From Candidatus Nanopelagicales bacterium (lineage in GTDB: Bacteria; Actinomycetota; Actinomycetes; S36-B12), in NCBI GenBank assembly GCA_018402075.1, contig JAGYJP010000013.1, positions 1 through 26,830 on the forward strand: 26,830 bases of DNA, written 5' to 3'. How positions within the stretch are numbered: the stretch's first letter is position 1; every line of letters begins with the position of its first letter. Below the pieces are notes generated by a model. That model did not search any database, was not told the origin of the DNA, and saw only the letters and a program-made list of their open reading frames with translations. Shown piece by piece: positions 7,009 to 16,377 of this stretch. Made by a program: the position numbers and the translations under genes.

Positions 7009-8556
7009 ATGATCAATGAAACACCGAATCCGCAGAGCCTGAGTGAATCCAATATGAGCGACTCCAATATCTCCGATACCGGAACTTGGCGCCGAATCGC
7101 TGTTGAGGCACACACCTCCCAAGGGTGGGCTAGTGCCCGCAAACGGCACGATCGACCCGCAGCGCGCCGAGATCCCCTTCGGGTGTACGCCACGCGGGCG
7201 GTGATCCTTGATGCCATCGCGGTGGTCAGCGCCGCGGTAATTGGCTTTGTTCTCCGGTGGACAATTCCTTATAACCTGAATATCTCTGATGGTATTTACG
7301 TGGTGTTCGCGCTCGTTGTGGTGGTGTCATGGCTCGGCGCACTGGTATTGCGTGGTGCCTACGACACCCGGATTCTTGGTGTGGGTTCGGAGGAGTTCAA
7401 GCGCATTGTGACGGCATCTGCGGGGCTTTTCGGTGCCGTCGCCATTGTTGCCTTCGCATTTAAATTGGATCTGTCCCGCGGATTCGTTCTCATTACTTTT
7501 GTTGTGGGATTAACTTTGCTGTTGACATTCCGTTGGTTGCTGCGGGCGTGGTTGCGTCATGAGCGCCGTTATGGAAACTTCTTGCATCGCACCATGGTGA
7601 TTGGCAATGGAGCTCGCCAGGAGGAAATCTCCGATTTACTGGATCGGGATCCCGTGGCGGGATTCGTGGTGGTGGATATTGCCGAGGAACCCCAGGAGGA
7701 TTGCTCTGAAGAAGATCTCAAGGTGTGGCTCAATGAAGTGATGGCCCGCATTGAATTGGCAGATGTTGACACCGTTGCTGTTGCGGGTTCACACGCACTC
7801 AGCCAAAACGTGATCAAGCGATTGTCCTGGCGTCTTGAGGGTCCACGTGTGGATCTTCTGGTTGCACCAACACTGGGTGACTTCACCGGTCCTCGAGTCA
7901 CAATGCGTATGCAAGCTGATCTGCCATTGATTCATCTTGATGAACCTCACCTGACCGGTTCAAAGCGTGCCATTAAGCGCACCATTGACATTGTGTTTGG
8001 CACCCTTTTGTTCATTCTTTTCCTGCCATTCATGATTATTGCGGCGGTTGGAACATTCTTCAGCAGCCGTGGACCGGCCTTCTACCGCCAAATGCGAATT
8101 GGCCGTGGTGGTGAAGTTATTACGGTGGTCAAGTTTCGCACCATGCATGTTGGTGCTGATCAGGTGCGCGCTGAAATTATTGGTATACCCGATGACCGCA
8201 TTTCCGAGCGGTATCAAAATGATCCTCGCATTACAACATTTGGTCGATTCCTGCGCCGCTGGTCCATTGATGAAATGCCGCAGATCATTCATGTGATCGG
8301 TGGCAGCATGTCACTGGTGGGTCCGCGTCCGGTGTTACTCGACGAAATCCCACTTTTTGCGGACGAGGATCACCGCCGGCATCTGACCAAGCCCGGATTA
8401 ACCGGTCTGTGGCAGGTATCCGGACGCAAAGCCGTGGACTGGGATGAACGCATGCGCCTTGATCTGGATTATGTGGAGCATTGGTCTCCAGCACTGGATC
8501 TGGTGATTGTGGCGAAAACGGTCAAGGTTGTGCTGACCGGTAAAGGTGCTTACTAG
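7009..8556 (+). CDS. WbaP-type polyprenyl-phosphate sugar-1-phosphate transferase
   Basis: A 515-residue inner-membrane enzyme that would move a sugar-1-phosphate from a nucleotide sugar onto undecaprenyl phosphate, the first step of lipid-linked glycan synthesis. After a polar N-terminus there are about four transmembrane helices, a Rossmann-like regulatory domain (MVIGNGARQEE), a re-entrant membrane helix (TIDIVFGTLLFILFLPFM), and the catalytic domain: FYRQMRIGRGG, VVKFRTM, the Asp421-Glu422 dyad in SIDEMPQ, SLVGPRP and KPGLTGLWQVSGR. Length and order match full-length WbaP/CpsE-type enzymes. Whether glucose-, galactose- or another sugar-1-phosphate is used cannot be told. Confidence 0.95.
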   Translation: MINETPNPQSLSESNMSDSNISDTGTWRRIAVEAHTSQGWASARKRHDRPAARRDPLRVYATRAVILDAIAVVSAAVIGFVLRWTIPYNLNISDGIYVVFALVVVVSWLGALVLRGAYDTRILGVGSEEFKRIVTASAGLFGAVAIVAFAFKLDLSRGFVLITFVVGLTLLLTFRWLLRAWLRHERRYGNFLHRTMVIGNGARQEEISDLLDRDPVAGFVVVDIAEEPQEDCSEEDLKVWLNEVMARIELADVDTVAVAGSHALSQNVIKRLSWRLEGPRVDLLVAPTLGDFTGPRVTMRMQADLPLIHLDEPHLTGSKRAIKRTIDIVFGTLLFILFLPFMIIAAVGTFFSSRGPAFYRQMRIGRGGEVITVVKFRTMHVGADQVRAEIIGIPDDRISERYQNDPRITTFGRFLRRWSIDEMPQIIHVIGGSMSLVGPRPVLLDEIPLFADEDHRRHLTKPGLTGLWQVSGRKAVDWDERMRLDLDYVEHWSPALDLVIVAKTVKVVLTGKGAY

Positions 8557-8580
8557 AACCTGGCTCCACAAGCTGGAACG

Positions 8581-8592
8581 TAGACTGTCTAG
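8581..8592 (+). promoter_or_regulatory. Predicted -10 box of the DUF4012 gene, leaderless layout, palindromic
   Basis: TAGACT is followed by six bases (GTCTAG) and then the GTG start. The box is part of an odd palindrome, TAGAC-T-GTCTA (8581-8591). No Shine-Dalgarno site precedes the GTG. A good -35 is not visible. Confidence 0.5.
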
Positions 8593-10542
8593 GTGCCGCG
8601 GATCACTGTCAAGCAAGGGCTGCTCGCCGCCCTGGTACTTGTGGTGGGCGCATTCATTTTCTGGCTCCAGGTGGGTCTGGTGGCATCCTTTGGCGCTCTG
8701 GCGTGGAGTGGTTACGGTCTGCAATCCCATTTATCCAATGCGGCCAATGGGCTGCTGGAGGGGGATTATCAAGAAGGTGAGGCCGAATTCAAAGAGGCGG
8801 ATATTGCCACAGAGTTGATGCTCAAATCGGTGGACACCTCCCAGGTTCGGGTCATGGGCACACTGCCAGGGTTCACGGTTGCCGTGGAGAACTGGCGCAA
8901 ATCGGTCGGTGCGGCCGCGAGTATTTCCCGGGCCACCGGCAAACTCATCAAGCTGTACGGCGACCTTTCCGGTGCCGGTGGAGGCGAGCGAATTTTTACC
9001 GACGGTCGCGTGGATATTGAGCGGCTACAAATCCTGCCCGGTGAAGTCGCAGCAACAAAACTTGAAATTGATGGTGCGGAACAGAACCTCATTGCGATTA
9101 CCGCTGGGTCGCCAACAACGGAAATCCTTGATCGGATTCGTGCTTTGGCTTTGCGTGAGCTGCGCCCGGTGCAGCAGGCGGTGAACTCATTGAACAGTGT
9201 GGCACCGGTATTACCTGATGCCCTCGGTGCAAGTGGTGTGAAGCGATATTTGATAGCCATTGGCAACCAGGCGGAAATGCGTGCAAGCGGCGGAGCCCCA
9301 TTGTCATTGATCATGATCGAATTCGAAGATGGTCGAATCAGCATCCCGATCAAAGGGCAAACCAGTACCCAGTTATTCCCACCGATTAATGCAACTGTTC
9401 GGTGGTTCGGTCCAGGTTTGAATCCATTCTTTGCGCAGAACCCGCGAAGTAATCCCTTTGTTGTGACAAATACTCATCCGAATTTTGTGTATTCGGGTAG
9501 GGAAATGGCGCAAGCGTGGAGTGGAACCTGGGACAACCCTTCCTATCCGGAAGTGGATGGTGTTGTGACCATGGACCTCACCGCGATTGCGGCAGTGTTG
9601 GAAGCAACGGGCCCGGTGCAGTCTGATGTTTACGGTCAGGTGACCGCGGAGCAAATCGGTCAAATTCTTTTGGTGGATGCATATGCAGATTTTGGTCAGG
9701 ATCAGGCGCGGGCGCGGCAGGATGCTAATCAGCAACTTCTTGACACCCTGCTCACACGAGTGTTGTCCGGTAGTGATCTTGTTCCAGCCGCTCAAGCAAT
9801 TGCCAGCACGGCCCCGGGACGCCACTTTCAATTATGGATGCGGGACCGAGCACTTGAACAACTTGCATTCGACAGCGGTGCCGCAGGATTTGTGGATTCA
9901 CCTGACACCGGTGACTGGTCCGCGGTGTACACCCAGAACGGCAATCAGAGCAAGGTCGATGTTTTCCAACAGCGCAATGTTTTGGTGACTGCCAACCTGC
10001 AGGCGGATGGTTCCGCGACAATTACCCAGCAGGTCACAATCACCAACGCAACACCCGCTGACCGTCCGGAGGGCCCACCAGAGCGCATTGGCTATGAAAC
10101 CATGTGGCTGAAGAACGCTTACATCATGTATGTCCCGGACCGTGCGCAAAACTTTAGTGCGAGTTACCCCACCGGCTTTAGTGTTCGGCCGTTCAAGGGA
10201 CACGCATTCCAACAGTTGGGTAGGGGTTGGGTGGACGATGGATTCGGAAACCCCATGATTCGCGTGGTCGGTTGGACTCCGCCGGCAGGTCAATCGGTCG
10301 TGTCAGTGACTTACACGCTGCCACCGGGCACATTTATTTCCCCGGACACCAATCAATTGGAATACACCCTGCTGGCAGAACCTCAGTCACTCTTCATTGA
10401 TTCAACCCTCACGGTTCAGGTGACCGGCCCGCAGGGCTATTCACCCATTCGGCAGCAGGGCATGAATATTGCTAGTGGCACCGCGACGGTCAGTGCGGTG
10501 CAGTCCGGTCCCGTTGATGTCACCATAGGCTTCACTCAATGA
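8593..10542 (+). CDS. DUF4012 domain membrane-anchored protein
   Basis: A 649-residue protein with one N-terminal membrane helix (about residues 9-37), a helical stretch, then a long extracytoplasmic part. KRYLIAIGNQAEMRASGGAPLSLIMIEFEDGRI (from about residue 217) is the hallmark of DUF4012, a domain common in actinobacterial polysaccharide loci. The C-terminal third (YTQNGNQSKVDVFQQRNV, VTITNATP, VVSVTYTLPPGT) looks beta-rich. No catalytic role is established for the family. The GTG start lies six bases after TAGACT. The stop overlaps the next start as ATGA, so it is translationally coupled to the following GT-C-like membrane protein, and the two probably work together. I would expect them to handle the polymer outside the membrane, by context only. 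Confidence 0.9.
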   Translation: MPRITVKQGLLAALVLVVGAFIFWLQVGLVASFGALAWSGYGLQSHLSNAANGLLEGDYQEGEAEFKEADIATELMLKSVDTSQVRVMGTLPGFTVAVENWRKSVGAAASISRATGKLIKLYGDLSGAGGGERIFTDGRVDIERLQILPGEVAATKLEIDGAEQNLIAITAGSPTTEILDRIRALALRELRPVQQAVNSLNSVAPVLPDALGASGVKRYLIAIGNQAEMRASGGAPLSLIMIEFEDGRISIPIKGQTSTQLFPPINATVRWFGPGLNPFFAQNPRSNPFVVTNTHPNFVYSGREMAQAWSGTWDNPSYPEVDGVVTMDLTAIAAVLEATGPVQSDVYGQVTAEQIGQILLVDAYADFGQDQARARQDANQQLLDTLLTRVLSGSDLVPAAQAIASTAPGRHFQLWMRDRALEQLAFDSGAAGFVDSPDTGDWSAVYTQNGNQSKVDVFQQRNVLVTANLQADGSATITQQVTITNATPADRPEGPPERIGYETMWLKNAYIMYVPDRAQNFSASYPTGFSVRPFKGHAFQQLGRGWVDDGFGNPMIRVVGWTPPAGQSVVSVTYTLPPGTFISPDTNQLEYTLLAEPQSLFIDSTLTVQVTGPQGYSPIRQQGMNIASGTATVSAVQSGPVDVTIGFTQ

Positions 10543-12524
10543 AAGCGCCCGCGGTAAATCGCCGCACCACATTGAATAAGTCTGCATTAATTATGTCGAT
10601 CGTTTTGGTGCTCGCGATCGCTCTGCTGTGGGTCACCCCACCGGTGGGCTTTGTTGCGATAGCGATCCTGTTTGCCATTCTTCCACCGTGGGGTAGGTCG
10701 ATTACTGAGCGCGCGGTGATCTCAGGTGTGGTTTTGCTTGGCTTAACAGCAATTGTGTTCCCCCGTGCCAGTGATGTACTACCCATTAATCATCTGTCTG
10801 CTCGAGTATTTTTCGCAGCAGTTCTTGTTGGGGTATTCGCACTGCGTCTCATTCCGAGAATGCGAACGGCGGGCTATCCACGACCACAGATTCTCGATGC
10901 GCTCATTGCGATTTTCGTCGCGCTGATTGCCTGGATTCCAATACACGCATTCCGTGGCGCAAATATTGAAGGCACCATTAGTGCGCTCTTTCATAATGGC
11001 TGGGATAACCACGGCCACTTCACCATGTTCTCTAACACGTTCACCCAACAAAGCACTTTATGGCAAACAGTGGATGGCAGTGTTGCATGGAACCAGTGGT
11101 ACCCGTCCCTGCACGGCACCTTCTGGTCACTGACCCAATACGCCATCAGCGATGCAACACCGGGGCGCCTAGCTCTCTTAGAACCATTTGCCATCTGGCA
11201 GGCGGCCACATTTGCGTTATGTCTTGGCGCCATGGCGTGGATCAGCGGTGATCTGGCCCGAAGAATCGCGCAGTATTTTTCACTGCCTCGTTATGCCACG
11301 TACGTTTCTGCAATTGGGTTCATGATCTTTGGGTTCCTGGGCAGCGTGCAGCTACTCCTTAGTGCCGGATTCACCAACTTCTTTATTGCGGTGACAGTGG
11401 TTGCCGTGGCTTCGTATATCTCCAGTCGAAGTATGCGAAGCGCACGAGTTCTGGGATGGTGGCTAATTCCACTTGCGGGTATTGCTGTTATTAGCCTGTG
11501 GACCCCACTTGTTATTGCACTGGCTCCCGCAGGTGTTGTGACGGCAATTGCGCTGTGGCGTGAGCGCAGGTGGCTGGGAGTTATTTGGCTGCTTGTGAGC
11601 GGTGCCCTTGGGGCGTATCTGGTGATCACTCAGTCCCAAGCGGTTATCGGCGCAAGCGATGCCGAATCCGCACTGGATTTCAACAATGACATTGGTGCGG
11701 TGGGAATCGGCATGGTTCCATTCAACCTGGCAATCGGACTTAGTGCACCTTTCCTCGGAATACTCCTCTCGACTTTGCTTGTTCGCGTCATGCCCAACGC
11801 CAAAACACTTATGGCCACCCTTCTATTACCTGCCACTCTCGCAGGAGTACTCGCCGCAGTGTTCATGTACGGCGCGGATGCATCCGAGGTACCGCGAATT
11901 GCAAGTTACTACGCATTGAAGTCCCTGGATGCCAGCATGTTGATCGTGATCCCTGCACTGACAAGCATCGCTGCGGTCATAGTGGTGTCGGTGCTCGTGA
12001 AAGTAACTGCACCTGTTCGAGTGCTCGCACTTGTCACCGTCGGTGTGCTGGCAGCGAGTTCTTTCGGTTACGTGGGAACAGACCCGGAACGCTTGTCAGT
12101 GGGCTTTAGTGCAGCACCGGGTGTGCAGGTCAATGCAGAGCGAAATAAATGGATTACCGATGACCTCATTGGCGATGTCCTGATCAACTCCGCCCTGACC
12201 CAGGGTCAGGAAAATGATCACACCCCCGTCCTGTGGGATGCATCTGGCCAACTTCAAAACCTGTGGGTGGCTTCCCTGACCGGTGTGCTGTCTTCTGAGC
12301 AAACTGACTTCTACGGAGCGCTACCGGATTTCCCTTATGACGGTCAAACATTAGATTCTTTGAACTTCGCGATGTCAATTGACGGTGACCTGAAGGTAAA
12401 TGTGTTGTGGTTCCGACCAGTTTCCGGTGAGTTAATCATTCCGTGGGTTGAAGGTAACACCACGGCGCGCGTGACCCAAGCGCAAGTTCCCATGTTGAAG
12501 TCGGCGGTGTGCGAAGAGTGTTAG
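10539..12524 (+). CDS. Large polytopic membrane protein, GT-C glycosyltransferase-like
   Basis: A 661-residue protein with roughly a dozen hydrophobic helices followed by a soluble C-terminal part from about residue 520. After the fourth or fifth helix, a non-membrane loop carries NGWDNHGHFTMF and WNQWYPSLHGTFWSL. An acidic/His loop in this position is typical of GT-C enzymes, which use polyprenyl-phosphate sugars outside the membrane. I do not recognise a named family. It starts with the ATGA overlap of the DUF4012 gene and ends sharing TTAG with the convergent rmlC stop. It could transfer a side sugar or polymer to the DUF4012-bound chain; alternatives are a polymerase or flippase-like protein, though the loop favours GT-C. 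Confidence 0.75.
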   Translation: MKAPAVNRRTTLNKSALIMSIVLVLAIALLWVTPPVGFVAIAILFAILPPWGRSITERAVISGVVLLGLTAIVFPRASDVLPINHLSARVFFAAVLVGVFALRLIPRMRTAGYPRPQILDALIAIFVALIAWIPIHAFRGANIEGTISALFHNGWDNHGHFTMFSNTFTQQSTLWQTVDGSVAWNQWYPSLHGTFWSLTQYAISDATPGRLALLEPFAIWQAATFALCLGAMAWISGDLARRIAQYFSLPRYATYVSAIGFMIFGFLGSVQLLLSAGFTNFFIAVTVVAVASYISSRSMRSARVLGWWLIPLAGIAVISLWTPLVIALAPAGVVTAIALWRERRWLGVIWLLVSGALGAYLVITQSQAVIGASDAESALDFNNDIGAVGIGMVPFNLAIGLSAPFLGILLSTLLVRVMPNAKTLMATLLLPATLAGVLAAVFMYGADASEVPRIASYYALKSLDASMLIVIPALTSIAAVIVVSVLVKVTAPVRVLALVTVGVLAASSFGYVGTDPERLSVGFSAAPGVQVNAERNKWITDDLIGDVLINSALTQGQENDHTPVLWDASGQLQNLWVASLTGVLSSEQTDFYGALPDFPYDGQTLDSLNFAMSIDGDLKVNVLWFRPVSGELIIPWVEGNTTARVTQAQVPMLKSAVCEEC

Positions 12525-13120
12525 GCCTTGAGTTCCCGATACCAATCGACGCACTTCTGATACTGCGGTAGCAGACCACTTTCGATAGCAGCAGCAAAGC
12601 TCAGAGCTTCAGCGTCTTTGGGGGAAAGCACTGAGTCCTTGCCTGCGGGCCACGGCAATGCCAGTTCGGGATCAAGTGGGTGAATACCGTGTTCACCGGT
12701 GGGTGAGTACGGTTCGGAACACAGATACCCGACGGTCGCGGAGTCACTGAGTGCGCAGAATCCGTGCCCGAGTCCTTCAGCAATATAAAGGCCTACTCGA
12801 CTGTCGGCATCAAGTTCCACTGCCTCCCATTGACCAAATGTGGGTGAGCCAACGCGAATATCCACGACAATGTCCAGGATTGCGCCGTCAAGGCATTGAA
12901 CATATTTGGCCTGCCCAGGGGGGACATCGGCGAAATGAATCCCACGAACAGTTCCGGCCTTGGACACCGAGATATTCATTTGCTGGAGGTCGAGAACGTG
13001 GCCAACGGCTTCTTCGAAAACAGATGACTTAAATGATTCGAGGAAGACTCCGCGGTCATCGGGTCGGAGCACGGGAGTGAACTCCCATACGCCTTCAATG
13101 GACAGGGGTCGTGATTGCAC
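12521..13120 (-). CDS. rmlC: dTDP-4-dehydrorhamnose 3,5-epimerase
   Basis: A 199-residue cupin enzyme that epimerises dTDP-4-keto-6-deoxy-D-glucose on the way to dTDP-L-rhamnose. The order of motifs is the mycobacterial one: DDRGVFLESF, VRGIHFADVPPGQAKYV with catalytic His62 and Lys72, VVDIRVGSPTFGQW, EGLGHGF with His119, and Tyr132 in VGYLCSEPY. Length matches. The start is GTG, six bases after a TAGGCT box and without a Shine-Dalgarno site. It stands alone on the minus strand; rmlB and rmlD are not in the window, and rmlA is 12 kb away. The stop overlaps that of the convergent membrane protein by four bases. Confidence 0.93.
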   Translation of the reverse strand: MQSRPLSIEGVWEFTPVLRPDDRGVFLESFKSSVFEEAVGHVLDLQQMNISVSKAGTVRGIHFADVPPGQAKYVQCLDGAILDIVVDIRVGSPTFGQWEAVELDADSRVGLYIAEGLGHGFCALSDSATVGYLCSEPYSPTGEHGIHPLDPELALPWPAGKDSVLSPKDAEALSFAAAIESGLLPQYQKCVDWYRELKA

Positions 13121-13132
13121 GTTCCCAGCCTA
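13121..13132 (-). promoter_or_regulatory. Predicted -10 box of rmlC, leaderless layout
   Basis: On the minus strand TAGGCT (13132-13127) is followed by GGGAAC and then the GTG of rmlC. No clear -35 is visible at standard spacing. Confidence 0.5.
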
Positions 13133-13154
13133 TCTGTTGTCGGTTAAATTTCGT

Positions 13155-13207
13155 GGCTACATGCATGGCCATCAAACCCCTAGGATTCCATGTAAGCCAT
13201 AAGGCTT
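13155..13207. repeat. Overlapping inverted repeats in the rmlC / membrane-protein divergent region
   Basis: GGCTACATG (13155-13163) pairs with CATGTAAGCC (13189-13198) with one bulged base. The AAGCC of the second arm (13194-13198) can instead pair with GGCTT (13203-13207) across an ATAA loop. The two stems exclude each other. They could be an operator or a 5'-leader switch for the gene at 13233, or chance; the stems are short. Confidence 0.3.
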
Positions 13208-13232
13208 TCAGGGTAAGGATACAAAGCCGTAC

Positions 13233-14552
13233 ATGACCACGGAGACAGTTCGTTCACCAGGCGAAGTCACACTCAGTTTTACGACTCGTCTCGGATTAAT
13301 CGCAATGTCAGGGGTGTACCTCGTCTGGAACCTTATTGCTGCTCTCAATTCATCGATGGAGTTTTCTTGGGACTCGGATCGATACTTCAGCACGATATTC
13401 GACCCACAGAATCCTGGGTTTGTCACTACTGCACTATTTCGATTGGTGGAAAACCACACGGTAATCATGTTTGTGCTCGTGGCCATTTACTCGGTGGTGT
13501 GGCTCATACTGGTGTGGGCAATTATTCGAGCCTTTAAGGGAACTTTTCTTGGTTGGATGTTGTCCATTTTTCTGCTGCTCCTATCCCTTTCGACTCCATT
13601 GTGGTCGTGGAACACGGTCCTGTTAAGTGAAAGCCTCACAACTTCTGCCGTGGTTCTGTGGATTGCATCATTGACCTGGTTGGTTTCATCAAGAGTGAAA
13701 ACGACAGGTCTGCTTGTATGGACATCTGTCTCTGCTCTGGTGGTGATCACATCTCGACCCCAACTGCTGATAGTCATTATTCCTGCACAACTGCTCGTTC
13801 TATTCCTGTATCGACAGTGGGTGAGCAGGGGCGTGTTGATTTCGAATGCAGCCATTGTCATTGCTGCGATTGGTGTAGGTCTTTTGCGTATTTATCAATT
13901 CATGGCCTCAGGCTCTTTTCAGTATCTGTATGTACTTCACAATTTCATTGATAAGAATGATTCATTTCGGGCATACGCACTGGAAACCATGCCAAGGTGT
14001 GAGCCATTGGAGCAGGCATTGGCTGGACCGGCACCATGGCCGGACACCCTGACTCTTGGAGGCAATCTTGTTCCGGTGTGCCCTGAAACATGGTTGTGGT
14101 TTAACAGCGATGCTGCTCAATTTCCCGCATGGTTTTTTGAACGCCCCGCTGAAACGATCAGTAATTTTTTTAATGTTATTCCGAACTTGATGTTCTACCC
14201 CATGAGTGTTGGTCAGGCGTTACCCTCGTGGTTGAGCAATGTGCTGCTTAATCCCCAGCACCTGTGGTTGTGGACTATTGCCTACGTAGTCGTCAGCATT
14301 ATTCTTGTGATTGCGATACATAGAAGCTTGCCCATTAGTGTGACCGGGATTGTTGGCGGCACATTGGTGGCGGCGAGTATTGCTGTTTTCGTATTTATTG
14401 TGTGGGGAGCAGACGGTTACGATCTCAGTCGCCATATGTACCCGGTTGTGCCATTCTTGGGGATCGCAGCATTAGCTATTTTCCCCGTAGCCGTTCAAAA
14501 ATACAGAGCCCCTGAGGGGGAAAAGCTCCTAGTGAATACGGTTACTGAGTGA
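13233..14552 (+). CDS. Polytopic membrane protein, putative GT-C-like
   Basis: A 439-residue protein with about nine or ten membrane helices. An acidic loop SWDSDRYFSTIF follows the first helix, where GT-C enzymes usually carry their catalytic Asp, and LLSESLTTSAVVLWIASL resembles the segment LLSEPLALALLLL often seen in bacterial GT-C relatives. A second extracytoplasmic loop (about 225-300) has paired cysteines (MPRCEPLEQAL and LVPVCPETWLW). I do not recognise a named family. The ATG has only a weak AAGG about 13 bases upstream. The stop overlaps the next GTG as GTGA, so it is coupled to the DUF1972/GT4 gene and is probably a glycosyltransferase or polymer-handling protein of the same pathway. 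Confidence 0.65.
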   Translation: MTTETVRSPGEVTLSFTTRLGLIAMSGVYLVWNLIAALNSSMEFSWDSDRYFSTIFDPQNPGFVTTALFRLVENHTVIMFVLVAIYSVVWLILVWAIIRAFKGTFLGWMLSIFLLLLSLSTPLWSWNTVLLSESLTTSAVVLWIASLTWLVSSRVKTTGLLVWTSVSALVVITSRPQLLIVIIPAQLLVLFLYRQWVSRGVLISNAAIVIAAIGVGLLRIYQFMASGSFQYLYVLHNFIDKNDSFRAYALETMPRCEPLEQALAGPAPWPDTLTLGGNLVPVCPETWLWFNSDAAQFPAWFFERPAETISNFFNVIPNLMFYPMSVGQALPSWLSNVLLNPQHLWLWTIAYVVVSIILVIAIHRSLPISVTGIVGGTLVAASIAVFVFIVWGADGYDLSRHMYPVVPFLGIAALAIFPVAVQKYRAPEGEKLLVNTVTE

Positions 14553-15622
14553 GAGTTGCACTGATGGGCACGCGAGGTGTTCCTGCTCTCTACGGTGGAT
14601 TTGAAACCGCGGTGGAGGAAATCGGTTCCCGGTTGGTGCAGCGCGGTTACCAGGTCACCGTGTATTGCCGTAACCCTGAACAGAAAATCACGGAATACAA
14701 AGGCATGAGATTGGTGAACCTTCCGGCAATTCACCACCGCATGGCTGAAACCCTCAGCCACACATCCCTCAGTGCCGCTCACGCGATTATTAAGGATCGA
14801 CCTGATGTGTGTTTACTGATGAATGCTGGCAATGCCCCGTTCCTCGGACCACTCAAACTGGCCGGTATCCCCACGGCAATTCATCTTGATGGTCTGGAAT
14901 CGCGCCGCGAGAAGTGGCGCGGATTGGGTGCGAAGTATTACCGCTGGGCAGAGAAGTCAGCAGTGAGGCACGGGACGTACATCATTTCTGATGCCCAAGC
15001 AATCGCTGCACATGTGAGTAATCAATATGGCCGTGAGAGTGAAGTAATTGCGTACGGCGCAAATGTCATTTACCCAGCGAGTGATCGACTTGCAGAACTT
15101 GATCTCACACCCGGTGGGTATCACCTGATTGTGGCTCGATTGGAACCAGAGAATCATGTTCTTGAATCAGTCGCGGGATATACCCGCTCTAGCCAAGATA
15201 AGCCACTGATTGTGGTGGGATCCGCACCGTATAGCGATTGGTATATCGACCAGGTGAAGTCCGTGGCAGATTCCCGAACCCGATTTGTCGGTGCGATATA
15301 CGACCAAGAGTTACTCAATCAGCTGTATGCGCACGCCGCTACCTATACCCATGGCCATTCGGTGGGTGGGACTAATCCAAGTCTTTTGCGCGCCATGGGT
15401 GCGGGTGCAGAGATTCTGGCTTTCGATTGCGATTTTAATCGCGAGGTGACGGACAATCTCGCTCTGTATTGGAACTCTGCTGAGGAATACACACAATTGA
15501 TGGACAATTTCACCCCCACCGGAATGGGTGAAAAGCTCCAGCAGCGAGTTGCGCAGACCTATCAGTGGGATCGAATCACCGATCAGTATGAAGAACTGAT
15601 TCGAAAGTTGGCGCGCATATGA
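14549..15622 (+). CDS. DUF1972/GT4 glycosyltransferase (rhamnosyltransferase-like)
   Basis: A 357-residue GT-B enzyme. The N-terminus MRVALMGTRGVPALYGGFETAVEEIG is diagnostic of DUF1972, found in glycosyltransferases of O-antigen and S-layer glycan loci, many annotated as rhamnosyltransferases. HLDGLESRREKWRG and the C-terminal donor-site block THGHSVGGTNPSLLRAMGAGAEILAFD complete the GT4 pattern. It acts at the cytoplasmic face on a lipid-linked acceptor; the sugar cannot be told. The GTG start is fixed by the family N-terminus and overlaps the upstream stop by four bases. The stop in turn overlaps the next gene's ATG (ATGA). Confidence 0.88.
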   Translation: MRVALMGTRGVPALYGGFETAVEEIGSRLVQRGYQVTVYCRNPEQKITEYKGMRLVNLPAIHHRMAETLSHTSLSAAHAIIKDRPDVCLLMNAGNAPFLGPLKLAGIPTAIHLDGLESRREKWRGLGAKYYRWAEKSAVRHGTYIISDAQAIAAHVSNQYGRESEVIAYGANVIYPASDRLAELDLTPGGYHLIVARLEPENHVLESVAGYTRSSQDKPLIVVGSAPYSDWYIDQVKSVADSRTRFVGAIYDQELLNQLYAHAATYTHGHSVGGTNPSLLRAMGAGAEILAFDCDFNREVTDNLALYWNSAEEYTQLMDNFTPTGMGEKLQQRVAQTYQWDRITDQYEELIRKLARI

Positions 15623-16377
15623 TTGCCGCGGTGTTGGTGACCCACAATTCAGGGGGGTTTCTCCCTGAACTGCTCGCCAGTATTGATCGCCAAACACGGA
15701 AACCAGACATCAAGCTTGCGATCGATGATCACTCCACCGATCGGACTATTGAGTTATTGGAACAGAGTGGTTTTACCGTGATACCTGCTGACTGCAAGAG
15801 CACTGATATCACCACTCGGATTGCCCAGAATTTTGTGCAAGCGGTGACCACCGCCCAAAACTTGGGTGCTCTATATGTTGTTGTGGGGGACCATGACGAT
15901 ATTTGGCACCCGCACCGCATTGCGCACCAGAGTGCGATCCTGAGCCAGCAAGACAGCGTTGCATTTATTGCCAGTAATGGCAGAACTCCCGTGGGAACAA
16001 TTCGCACCACTTTCCCCGTACCTGCGGATTTCAATGAACTCGACGCACGGGGTCAATGGAAATACGTGGCCAAACACAGTATTGCCACCGGTGGCGCCTG
16101 CGCTATTGCACCTGATCGGATCAGCACAATCGCGGTTCCCGATGGCTGGCTCCATGATCGCTGGTGGAGCCTGCGAGCGGTACGCGAACACTCCATGTGG
16201 ATTGATGCTGAATTGGTCATTGATTATCGGGTCACCTCCGACCAACAGGTGGGACTGGACACCGCCGGGCAACATAGTGGCGTGAGTTGGGTGTGGCACA
16301 AATTCCGAAACCTCCCCACAACACTGAGGAAAATGAGAGACATTGCTACGCTCCTCGGTCAGACGAAAGCGAATTAG
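15619..16377 (+). CDS. GT2-family glycosyltransferase
   Basis: A 252-residue GT-A enzyme starting MIAAVLVTHNSGGFLPELLASIDRQT. The nucleotide-binding IDDHSTDRT and the metal-binding VGDHDDIWHP (DXD-type) motifs are clear, and DRWWSL further on supplies the expected acceptor-side region. It is short for a stand-alone GT2 but complete. It is coupled to the DUF1972 gene through ATGA. Its TAG stop (16375-16377) is also the first three bases of the TAGGGT box placed before the next gene. Donor and acceptor sugars are unknown. Confidence 0.87.
   Translation: MIAAVLVTHNSGGFLPELLASIDRQTRKPDIKLAIDDHSTDRTIELLEQSGFTVIPADCKSTDITTRIAQNFVQAVTTAQNLGALYVVVGDHDDIWHPHRIAHQSAILSQQDSVAFIASNGRTPVGTIRTTFPVPADFNELDARGQWKYVAKHSIATGGACAIAPDRISTIAVPDGWLHDRWWSLRAVREHSMWIDAELVIDYRVTSDQQVGLDTAGQHSGVSWVWHKFRNLPTTLRKMRDIATLLGQTKAN

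Noticed and set aside
8769..9353. 194-residue open frame on the minus strand inside the DUF4012 gene
   Set aside because: Low-complexity Ser/Pro/Arg content and no motif; shadow of a real gene.
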